Of a stretch of DNA of 64,000 nucleotides, positions 46,041-53,631 are shown piece by piece. The position numbers and the translations under genes are program-made. This DNA comes from Synergistales bacterium (GTDB lineage: Bacteria; Synergistota; Synergistia; Synergistales; Aminithiophilaceae). Position 1 is the stretch's first letter; each line of letters begins with the position of its first letter. The stretch spans positions 1 through 64,000 of the forward strand of contig JAHDQY010000046.1 of the NCBI GenBank assembly GCA_018433595.1. Direction: 5' to 3'. A model generated the notes under the pieces. The model made no database searches and had not been told where the DNA came from. It worked only from the letters and a program-made list of their open reading frames with translations.

Positions 46041-46364
46041 ATGAAGGCCCGAGGTTTCACCCTTATGGAGGTCCTCGTGGCCGTGGCTGTCCTGGCGCTT
46101 GCGGCGACGGGGGCGCTTCGCCTTGTGGCCATGTCTCAGCAGAGTCTGGCCGAGGTGCGGATCCAGCGGGAAATGCTCGACCTGAGCCGCAGTCTTCAGA
46201 TCCGGGCCCTTGCCGGAGATCTTCCCTCTTCCGGCGTCGAGGGGGAGCTGGCCTGGGAGGTGCGCCCCATGACGCGGGAGCTGCTGGAGGGGCTTTGGAC
46301 GATCCGATACGGCCTTCTCCGCGTCCGGTTTCAGGGCCGATCCATGACGCTATGTCTACCTTAG
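46041..46364 (+). CDS. gspI: Type II secretion system minor pseudopilin GspI
   Basis: 107 residues. Prepilin site ARG/FTLMEVLVAVAVLALA with Glu at +5. The short length and QIRALA region suggest GspI. It begins one base after the gspC stop. Confidence 0.78.
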   Translation: MKARGFTLMEVLVAVAVLALAATGALRLVAMSQQSLAEVRIQREMLDLSRSLQIRALAGDLPSSGVEGELAWEVRPMTRELLEGLWTIRYGLLRVRFQGRSMTLCLP

Positions 46365-46384
46365 AGCGAGACGGAGGGTTTTTT

Positions 46385-48346
46385 ATGGGAAGGACCACAT
46401 GCTTTATCATTCTCTGCCTGGGGCTGCTCTTTGCGGCGCCCCTGTCTCTGGCGGCGCAGGAGCCCCCCGTTGTTGCCGAGGAGCTGACGGAGCAGAATCT
46501 CGTCGAGGCGGCCCGAGTGATGCGCGACGCCGGACGGGTGCAGCTCAATTTCAAGGAACTCGATGTCGTCAAGTTCATGCGTTTCATGACGGAGCTTCTT
46601 CAGGAGAACATCCTCGTCGATCCCGAAGTGAAGGGGACGGTGACTGTCGTCTCGCCCCGCGCCGTTTCACTGGAACAGGCCCGGGTTCTCATGGTCTCCG
46701 TCCTGGAGATGAACGGTCTCTCCCTTCAGAGCTATGACGGTTACAGCAAGCTTGTCCCCGCCAAGAAGGGACCCAGCTCGGACAATATCGTCCGCAAGGG
46801 GCGCGTCGGCCCCGGATCGGGCGATCAGACCGTCGTTCAGCTTGTTCCCCTCGACTATGTCTCGGCCAATTTCGTTGTCAACGCCGTCCAGACGTCTCTG
46901 GGCAAGGACGTTTCCATCGTCCCTCTGCTTTCGGGCAACGGTGTCGTCCTCTCCGGCGTTTCAAGCCGTGTGCAGCAGGCCGTGGGGATCATCCGCGCCG
47001 TCGATTCCCCCGAAAGCGTCAAGGTCAGCCTGGCCGTTCCCATCGCCAGCGGGTCGCCCAGGACGATCGCCCAGCATCTGACGCTTCTGTCGAAGGAACA
47101 GAACTCCCCTCTTTTCGGCATCTTCGTCGCCGCTGACGAGGCCAGCCGCAAGCTCGTCATCGTCGGTGACAGCGCTGCTCTCGCTGAGGCTGCCCGCGTC
47201 GTCAAGGAGCTCGATGTTCCGGCACGGGCCGGCGATTTTCACATCTACAGGCTCCAGAACGCCGATGCCGCCGCCGTCGCCGAGCAGCTGAGCCAGCTTC
47301 TGGCCGTAGCCGCCCGACTCGAGGCCGACAAGGAAGGCAAGATCCCCAACACCGTCGTGGCCGACACAGCCACCAACAGCCTCATTTTCGCCGCTCCCCC
47401 GAGCCAGTACGAGGACCTGATCAAGATCATCGAGGCTCTTGATACCCAGCCCAAGCAGGTTCTTCTCCGGGGGCTCATCGCGGAGGTCAATTTGACGCGG
47501 CTTAACAGCGCCGGCTTCGATTGGGCCGCCTTCGGAGGCGCCGAGCTGGGCAGCGATGCCATTCTCGGCGGTCAGATCCAGCTGGGCAATGCGGCGGTCC
47601 CCTCGATGATGCTCGACTACTTCAAGGACCTGACGACGCAGGAAGAGCTTCAGACGAGGGATGGCCAGACCTACAAGGTCACCAATACCGAGACCAAGGG
47701 TCTTCTCTACTCGTCGATCAACCTGCTCAACAAGTACGACGCCATCAACGTCCTCTCCATGCCGCGCCTCATGTGCACCGACAACATGGAGAGCCAGCTC
47801 CAGGTGGGGCAGGTCATCCCCCAGCTCACATCGAAGGCGTCGGATATCACCAACCCCTCGGCCGTGCAGAGCAGCTACGAATACAAGGACACGGGCATCG
47901 TCCTCAAGGTGACGCCCCATGTGCGGAGCGGCAACCTGGTTGCCCTCGATATCGAGCAGCGCACCGAGGATGTCCTCTCGGCCCAGACGTCGGATACGCC
48001 CGTAACAGCCAAGCGAGAGATCAAGACCACCGTCCTGGTCCGTAACGGCGACACCATCGTCCTCGGCGGGCTCATCACCGAGTCGGAGAAGTTCCTCAAA
48101 AACCGTGTCCCCGGTCTTTCCTACATCCCCCTGCTGGGCAACCTTTTCACGACGACGGCCAAGCAGAAGGAGAAGGTCGAACTCATTCTCCTGCTGACGC
48201 CGGAGATCCTGGAGACGCCGGAGATGGCCGGCAAGGCGACGCAGAGGATCATGGACGGAGAGGAGCATGACGGCAAGACCGAATCGGAGAAGGAACTGCA
48301 GCAGCGTTTCGAGGCGCTCTACCGCGAGGCGGTGAAAAAACAGTGA
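46385..48346 (+). CDS. gspD: Type II secretion system secretin GspD
   Basis: 653 residues. Signal peptide 1-24 (ending SLAAQ). Repeated N domains (N0 to N3; for example VQLVPLDYVSANFVVNAVQ) followed by the secretin domain with VPGLSYIPLLGNLF and LILLLTPEIL. Forms the outer-membrane channel, direct evidence of a diderm. Start: ATG 46385 after GGAGGG. Overlaps gspE by 4 nt (GTGA). Confidence 0.94.
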   Translation: MGRTTCFIILCLGLLFAAPLSLAAQEPPVVAEELTEQNLVEAARVMRDAGRVQLNFKELDVVKFMRFMTELLQENILVDPEVKGTVTVVSPRAVSLEQARVLMVSVLEMNGLSLQSYDGYSKLVPAKKGPSSDNIVRKGRVGPGSGDQTVVQLVPLDYVSANFVVNAVQTSLGKDVSIVPLLSGNGVVLSGVSSRVQQAVGIIRAVDSPESVKVSLAVPIASGSPRTIAQHLTLLSKEQNSPLFGIFVAADEASRKLVIVGDSAALAEAARVVKELDVPARAGDFHIYRLQNADAAAVAEQLSQLLAVAARLEADKEGKIPNTVVADTATNSLIFAAPPSQYEDLIKIIEALDTQPKQVLLRGLIAEVNLTRLNSAGFDWAAFGGAELGSDAILGGQIQLGNAAVPSMMLDYFKDLTTQEELQTRDGQTYKVTNTETKGLLYSSINLLNKYDAINVLSMPRLMCTDNMESQLQVGQVIPQLTSKASDITNPSAVQSSYEYKDTGIVLKVTPHVRSGNLVALDIEQRTEDVLSAQTSDTPVTAKREIKTTVLVRNGDTIVLGGLITESEKFLKNRVPGLSYIPLLGNLFTTTAKQKEKVELILLLTPEILETPEMAGKATQRIMDGEEHDGKTESEKELQQRFEALYREAVKKQ

Positions 48347-49824
48347 CCTTGCCCGAGCCTTCCCAGGTTCTGGCCTTTCTGCCCGAAACGCTGAGCCTCG
48401 ATACCCTGCGTCAGCAGGGGATGGTTCCCTTACGCCGCGAAGAGGATCTGCTCATCGTCGGGGCCGCCTCCCTGGAGGCCTTCCCTCAGGCCCAGATTCT
48501 CGGGGCCTCTCTGGGCTGCCCCGTGGAGATCGAGATTCACCCCCGCGAGGAGATCGACAAGCTGCTCCGGGCCCTATACGATCTGCGCAGCGGAATCGCC
48601 GATGACGATGTCAGCGCCGTCGAGGCCGTCGACGACCTGGACGATCTGGCCCGGGAGGACGTCCTGAGCGACTCCGTCGATGTCCCCATCATCCGCCTCG
48701 TCAACGGCCTCATCGCCGAGGCGATCCGTGAGCGCGTCACCGATATCCACATCGAGCCCTACGAGGAGAGCGTGCTCGTCCGCTTCCGCGTCGACGGCGT
48801 CCTCCACGACAGGCTCCGTCTGCCCAAGGGACATCAGGCGCCTCTGACGAGCCGCGTCAAGGTCATGGCCCGCATGGACATCGCCGAGCGCTTCGTCTCC
48901 CAGGACGGCCGCATCGGCATCACCGTCGGCGGGCACGCCATCGACATCCGCGTCGGCGCCATCCCGACCCAGCACGGCGAGCGACTGGCTCTTCGCATCC
49001 TCGACAAGGGACAGGGGCTTCTCTCTCTGGAACATCTGGGCATGGCCGAGAGGGAGCGGACGATGTTGGAGGAGGTCATCCGCAAGCCCCATGGCATCGT
49101 CCTTCTGACGGGTCCGACGGGCTCGGGAAAGACGACGACTCTCTATGCCATCCTTCAGGCTCTGGCCCGGCCGGAAGTGAACATCCTCACCGTCGAGGAC
49201 CCCATCGAGTACGATCTTCCCGGCGTGGCCCAGATCCAGGTCAACGAAAAGGTGGGGCTCACCTTTTCCGGGGCTCTCCGGGAAATTCTGCGCCAGGACC
49301 CCGATATCATCATGATCGGGGAGATGCGGGACTATGAGACGGCCCATATCGGCGTTCAGGCGGCCCTGACGGGACACCTCGTCCTCTCGACGCTCCACAC
49401 CAACGATTCGACGAGCGCCGTGACCCGACTCATCGACATGGGCGTCGAGCCCTACCTGCTGGCGGGCTCTCTCAACGGCGTCGTCGCCCAGCGTCTCGTC
49501 CGCCGCCTCTGTCCCCGCTGCCGACAGGAAGAGGAGGCGACGCCCCTTCTGAAACGGAACGGCCTCGAACGTCACTGGCGGGCCCGGGGTTGCGATCATT
49601 GCGGCGGCACGGGCTATCGGGGCCGCGTCGGCCTCTACGAGCAGTTCGTCGTCGATGAGGCGGCCCAGGAGGCCATTTCCCAGTCGCTGGCTTCGTCGCG
49701 TCTGAGGACCATGGCCGTCGAAAGGGGACTGGTGAGCCTCTGGCAATTGGGGCTGGAAAAGGTCGCTTCGGGCGTGACGTCGATCGAAGAGGTCCTGCGC
49801 GTCACCGGTGAGGATCCGTCGTGA
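48343..49824 (+). CDS. gspE: Type II secretion system ATPase GspE
   Basis: 493 residues. N-terminal GspE_N domain, Walker A TGPTGSGKTTTLYAI, Asp box TVEDPIEYD, Walker B IIMIGEMRDYET, His box HLVLSTLHTNDS and the zinc motif CPRC...CDHC typical of GspE/PilB. Powers pseudopilus assembly. Starts GTG 48343 and overlaps gspF by 4 nt. Confidence 0.95.
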   Translation: MTLPEPSQVLAFLPETLSLDTLRQQGMVPLRREEDLLIVGAASLEAFPQAQILGASLGCPVEIEIHPREEIDKLLRALYDLRSGIADDDVSAVEAVDDLDDLAREDVLSDSVDVPIIRLVNGLIAEAIRERVTDIHIEPYEESVLVRFRVDGVLHDRLRLPKGHQAPLTSRVKVMARMDIAERFVSQDGRIGITVGGHAIDIRVGAIPTQHGERLALRILDKGQGLLSLEHLGMAERERTMLEEVIRKPHGIVLLTGPTGSGKTTTLYAILQALARPEVNILTVEDPIEYDLPGVAQIQVNEKVGLTFSGALREILRQDPDIIMIGEMRDYETAHIGVQAALTGHLVLSTLHTNDSTSAVTRLIDMGVEPYLLAGSLNGVVAQRLVRRLCPRCRQEEEATPLLKRNGLERHWRARGCDHCGGTGYRGRVGLYEQFVVDEAAQEAISQSLASSRLRTMAVERGLVSLWQLGLEKVASGVTSIEEVLRVTGEDPS

Positions 49825-50972
49825 CGACCTATCGCTACAGCGCCTACGACAGCGAAGGGAAGCTGCGGCGAGGACGGATCGACGGGGCCTCGTCGGAATC
49901 CGCCCTGAAGGAGCTCTCCCTCCAGGGGCTCGTCGTCGTCGAGATCGCTGCCGAAGAGAAGAAGCGGACCGTCTCGGGCCGCCCCCTCTCCCTGGCCTCT
50001 CACGTTCTTTTCTGCAAAAGCCTCAGCGCCTACCTCAAGAGCGGCCTGCCCGTCACGGATGCTCTGGAGATGCTTCGTCGCCAGACGCCGGACAAGCGCC
50101 TCGGTGAGGCCTACAGCGCTCTCCTTGAGGCCGTCCAGGGAGGGAGGCGTCTGGGGGCGGCCATGAGGGACCAGGGCGTCTTCCGCGAGGGCCTCATCGG
50201 GATGGTCGAATCGGGGGAGACGAGCGGCTCTCTCGTGGAGATCCTCCTCAAGGGGTCCGAGGTCTACCAGTCGGAGCTCCGGCTGCGGCGCAAGGTTCAG
50301 TCGGCCCTGATCTATCCCGCCGTCATGGTTGTCGTCGGGCTGGGAGTCATCGCCTTTCTTCTCACTTATGTCGTGCCGCGGCTGACGGCCCTTTTTTCCG
50401 ACATCGGTCAGGCTCTGCCTCTTCCGACGAGGGTTCTCCTGGCCCTTTCCGCGGGAGCCAAGGTTGCGGGACTTCCCCTGCTTGTCGGCGCTTTCGTCCT
50501 GGCTCTCCTCGTCCGTCGGGGAAAGGTGAAGCTGCGCCTTCCCTTCCTGAGGGGGCTGAGGGAGCGGATCTCTCTTTCCCTCGTCTTCTCCCATCTGTCG
50601 ACGCTCGTCTCGTCGGGGATCCCCCTCGTCCAGGCCGTCCAGATGACGGCGCCGATGGATGCGAACCGTGAGCGGTGGAAAGAGGTGGCCCAGAGCGTCC
50701 GCGAGGGCTACCGTTTCGCTCAGGCCCTGGATCGTCAGGGAAGTTTCCCTGACGATGTGGTCTACGTCGTCCGCGTCGGAGAAATGGGCGCCGAACTTTC
50801 CGAGGCGCTGGAGCGGGTCGCCGAAAACAGCTGGGAGATGGCGGAATCTCAGATGGAGCGCCTCGCCAGCCTCGTCGAACCCCTGCTGATTCTTTTTCTC
50901 GGCGGCGCCGTCGGCTTCGTTGTCGTCGCCATCTTGCTGCCGATTTTCGATCTCTCGGGATTGGTGAAGTGA
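49821..50972 (+). CDS. gspF: Type II secretion system inner-membrane protein GspF
   Basis: 383 residues. Two T2SSF domains, each with a helical bundle and a membrane helix (ALIYPAVMVVVGLGVIAFLL; LLILFLGGAVGFVVVAIL). Contains SGLPVTDALEML and GESVEEMAR-like segments. The platform protein of the system. Starts GTG 49821 in the gspE stop. Confidence 0.93.
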   Translation: MTTYRYSAYDSEGKLRRGRIDGASSESALKELSLQGLVVVEIAAEEKKRTVSGRPLSLASHVLFCKSLSAYLKSGLPVTDALEMLRRQTPDKRLGEAYSALLEAVQGGRRLGAAMRDQGVFREGLIGMVESGETSGSLVEILLKGSEVYQSELRLRRKVQSALIYPAVMVVVGLGVIAFLLTYVVPRLTALFSDIGQALPLPTRVLLALSAGAKVAGLPLLVGAFVLALLVRRGKVKLRLPFLRGLRERISLSLVFSHLSTLVSSGIPLVQAVQMTAPMDANRERWKEVAQSVREGYRFAQALDRQGSFPDDVVYVVRVGEMGAELSEALERVAENSWEMAESQMERLASLVEPLLILFLGGAVGFVVVAILLPIFDLSGLVK

Positions 50973-51011
50973 GGGAAGGTCCCTTCCAAAACATTTGAAG
51001 AGGTGATGCAG

Positions 51012-51437
51012 GTGAAAGGTCGTCGCAGAAGTGCGTTTACCCTTGTCGAGGTGCTTGTCGTCGTCGTTATCATCGGCCTTCTGGCCGGTCTCGTCGTTCC
51101 CCGCATCGTCGGCCGAGGTGAAGAGGCCAAACGTACGGCCACCCAGGTTCAGATCCGTCAGCTTGGCCAGGCTCTCGACCTTTTCAAGCTCGACAACGGG
51201 TTTTACCCCACGACGGATCAGGGCCTGGAAGCTCTCCTTACCCGTCCCACTCTCCCTCCGGAGCCGCGGAACTATCGCGAGGGCGGCTACATGCAGAAGC
51301 TGCCCGTCGATCCCTGGGGAAGCCCCTATGTCTATCGTTCGCCCGGTGACCACGACGAATTCGATCTCTTTTCCTACGGTCCCGACGGGGAAGAGGGCGG
51401 CGAGGGTGCCAACGCCGACATCACCAGCTGGGAGTAG
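51012..51437 (+). CDS. gspG: Type II secretion system major pseudopilin GspG
   Basis: 141 residues. Signature: FTLVEVLVVVVIIGLLAGLV, DNGFYPTTDQGLEALL, LPVDPWGSPY. The residue before the cleavage site is Ala (RRSA/FTLVE) rather than the usual Gly, which is tolerated but unusual. Start GTG 51012 after GAGGTGATGCAG; GTG 51003 or ATG 51006 would add two or three residues. Confidence 0.93.
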   Translation: MKGRRRSAFTLVEVLVVVVIIGLLAGLVVPRIVGRGEEAKRTATQVQIRQLGQALDLFKLDNGFYPTTDQGLEALLTRPTLPPEPRNYREGGYMQKLPVDPWGSPYVYRSPGDHDEFDLFSYGPDGEEGGEGANADITSWE

Positions 51438-51440
51438 GCC

Positions 51441-51875
51441 GTGAAAGGCGTTGCGAGGCGGCGGGGCTTCACCATGGCGGAGCTTCTCGTGGTGGTGGCC
51501 CTTCTTGCCGTTCTGGCCGCCGTTGTCCTCCCCCGTCTCGTCGCCCCCGACCCCGATCCGGCTCTGGAGCTGGGGCGGATTCTCTCCGAAGGTGCCTTGA
51601 CGGCGCAGAGGGAGGGGCAGGTGCACTTTTTCAGGGCCGAGGGCAACGAGATGATTCTCGTCCTTTCCGGCGGCGCTGCCGGAGAGGACGAGACGGAAGT
51701 CCGGCGCTATCCTCTCGGCGGCCGTCGTGAAGTGGCGCTCCTCCCCGAGAGGCTCCCCCTCTTTCCTGACGGTTCGTTCGGACCGTCGCGCATTCTCGTC
51801 AAATCCCCTTCAGGGGACCTTGCCTTTCACGTCACCGTCACGGGGCAGCTGCTGGAAGTCACTCAAGGGCGCTGA
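51441..51875 (+). CDS. gspH: Type II secretion system minor pseudopilin GspH
   Basis: 144 residues. RRG/FTMAELLVVVALLAVLAAV with Glu at +5, and a small beta-rich globular domain. Last of the operon; its stop lies inside a hairpin. Starts GTG 51441. Confidence 0.82.
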   Translation: MKGVARRRGFTMAELLVVVALLAVLAAVVLPRLVAPDPDPALELGRILSEGALTAQREGQVHFFRAEGNEMILVLSGGAAGEDETEVRRYPLGGRREVALLPERLPLFPDGSFGPSRILVKSPSGDLAFHVTVTGQLLEVTQGR

Positions 51876-51895
51876 TGAGGCGCCCTGTCCTTATT
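51866..51895 (+). terminator. Terminator-like hairpin at the end of the gsp operon
   Basis: AGGGCGC (51866-51872), 7-nt loop, GCGCCCT (51880-51886), then GTCCTTATT. Overlaps the gspH stop codon. Stem is good; U-tract is weak. Confidence 0.5.
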
Positions 51896-53288
51896 GGCTC
51901 TGCTCCAGAAACGAGAACCGTTCCTGAAGCTCTTCCCGGCCCGAGACTCCCGTCTTGCGGTAGATGTTTTTCAGGTGGGTCCGCACGGTATTGTTCGTGA
52001 TATTGAGGGCACAGCAGATCTCGGCGTTGGAGCGCCTCTCCACGACGAGAAGGGCGACGCGGCTCTCCTGGCGGGTCAGATCGGTGTCGATAAGCTCCGT
52101 CCGGAGAAGCGGCTCCCGTGGCGGACCGTCGTCGATCCCGCTTTTCTGAAGGTCGTAGCCGGCAAAGGTCTCGCGGTCGTCGTCGAAGGCCAGCCCTGCC
52201 AGGAAAAGGAGGGCGATGCCGAGCAGGCTCAGGGAGGGGAGGAGGGCCAGCTCCGCCTTCTGAGCGGTGGCGAGGCCCCTTTCCGTCAGAAGGGCTCCGG
52301 CGAGGACCGAGGCGGCGACGATGAACTGCCCCCGGGCGACGACGGAGAGGGCCTTATCTCTTCCTGCCCTGGCGGCGAGGTAGGAGATCAGGACCCAGGA
52401 GTAGGTTCCGAAAATGCCGTAGCCGACCTGAAACAAGGAGACGGGAAGGAAGGGGTGTCCGCTTCCCAAGAGGAGGAGGAAGGCGAAACCGAGACCCAGA
52501 AGAGGCTGGGCCCATCGATAGAGATTGCGCAGATCCGTTCCGGGGGCGTACAGAATAAGGAGCCCTGTGGCGAAAGAGGCCGCGCTGTAGAGCACCTCCG
52601 TCATCTTCCAGGTCCGCTGGAGCTCGGGAGAGGACGACGAGAGCAGAATGGCGTGGAGGATGGAGCAGGTGAGAAAAAAGGAGGCGAACCGAAGGGCCAG
52701 CTTCGGCGAAAACGGGGCGATTCCCCAGCCCGGAGGATCGAGGGGGAGCGCCTCGCCGAGGCCGAAGGCATCCTTTGCCGGAGGAGACCAGAGCAGGGCG
52801 CCCAGGAAGGGGAGGCCCAGGGTCAGCCAGAGGAACGGCTCTCTTGGCAGCCATGAAAAGAGGATGACAAGGAGAGAGGCCAAAACGTTGGCGCTCCCCA
52901 GAAGAAGGGCGCAGCGTCCCGGCGGAAACTCGCTCAGTTTCCAGCACCAGAGCACCATGAGGGCTGTTGCTCCCAGGGCTCCAAGAAAGATCGTGAAAAC
53001 CACCGGCTCCGTCGAGGTGAAATGCCCCGGGAAAAGGAGGGGGGCCAGAGCCGCCGAGGACAGGAGGGCTCCCAAGAGGGCGACACCCCGGGCCGGCCTT
53101 TCGCCGGCTCGGGAGATATAGCGGGCCGTCAGGAGCAGTGTCAGCCCGTGAAAGAAGGTGAAAAGCAGGAAGGCGTTTCGGGGGTCGAGGGTCTGGATCT
53201 CGGGAAAGACCTCAAAGAGATGTCCCTCAAGGAAGGTCAACCACCACCATGCGGTGACGGCTCCCAGGCCGAGAGAGGAGAGAGTCAT
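51891..53288 (-). CDS. Membrane-embedded LuxR-type transcription regulator (12 TM helices + HTH)
   Basis: 465 residues. Residues 1-390 contain about twelve hydrophobic helices with MFS-like layout. The C-terminal 65 residues are a LuxR/GerE helix-turn-helix (LTRQESRVALLVVERRSNAE, NITNNTVRTHLKNIYRKTGV). Such fusions, well known in Eggerthella and Synergistetes, are thought to sense a small molecule at the membrane. Convergent with the gsp operon, 15 nt apart. Start: ATG 53288 after CCTAGGAGGTCC. Confidence 0.86.
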   Translation of the reverse strand: MTLSSLGLGAVTAWWWLTFLEGHLFEVFPEIQTLDPRNAFLLFTFFHGLTLLLTARYISRAGERPARGVALLGALLSSAALAPLLFPGHFTSTEPVVFTIFLGALGATALMVLWCWKLSEFPPGRCALLLGSANVLASLLVILFSWLPREPFLWLTLGLPFLGALLWSPPAKDAFGLGEALPLDPPGWGIAPFSPKLALRFASFFLTCSILHAILLSSSSPELQRTWKMTEVLYSAASFATGLLILYAPGTDLRNLYRWAQPLLGLGFAFLLLLGSGHPFLPVSLFQVGYGIFGTYSWVLISYLAARAGRDKALSVVARGQFIVAASVLAGALLTERGLATAQKAELALLPSLSLLGIALLFLAGLAFDDDRETFAGYDLQKSGIDDGPPREPLLRTELIDTDLTRQESRVALLVVERRSNAEICCALNITNNTVRTHLKNIYRKTGVSGREELQERFSFLEQSQ

Positions 53289-53322
53289 CGAAGGACCTCC
53301 TAGGAAAGATCATCTTGTCTCT

Positions 53323-53350
53323 AAGATAGCATGGCCTGCTTTTTCTGCAA
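53323..53350 (-). promoter_or_regulatory. Promoter of the LuxR-type regulator gene
   Basis: Reading leftward TTGCAG (53350-53345), 16-nt spacer, TATCTT (53328-53323), 35 nt before the start. The remaining gap (53351-53570) shows no gene or clear RNA. Confidence 0.55.
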
Positions 53351-53570
53351 ACCCTTACGGGATCTGGATCCCTTAAAGGGGGGGTGATGAAATTCACCCT
53401 TCCCTCAGGGCCCTTTTCGGGCTATCTTCCCGGTGTCGGATGGTGCCTTCAGGGGCCTTGTCGATCGCGGCCTCTCCCTAGAGACTGGTCCCTCTCGGGA
53501 GAGCGCCGGAGCCTGCCTCTCTCCCGACTTGGGGTAGGTCCCCGATCGGCCATCTGCGGTTTATCCAAAG

Positions 53571-53605
53571 CGCGAGGAGGTTCCTCCCTCAGGAACCTCC
53601 TCGCG
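53571..53605 (-). terminator. Terminator of the glutamine synthetase gene
   Basis: A perfect 15-bp stem: CGCGAGGAGGTTCCT (53571-53585), loop CCCTC, exact complement to 53605. Reading leftward it is followed by CTTTGG, so the U-tract is weak, but the position, 27 nt after the stop, fits. Confidence 0.7.
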
Positions 53606-53631
53606 TCGATGTCGACATCAGGCGTCGCTAC

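Noticed and set aside
53351-53570. Small RNA gene (SRP, 6S or similar) in the largest empty gap
   Set aside because: Only GC-rich sequence with short local stems; none of the hallmark sequences of these RNAs, and no matching promoter.
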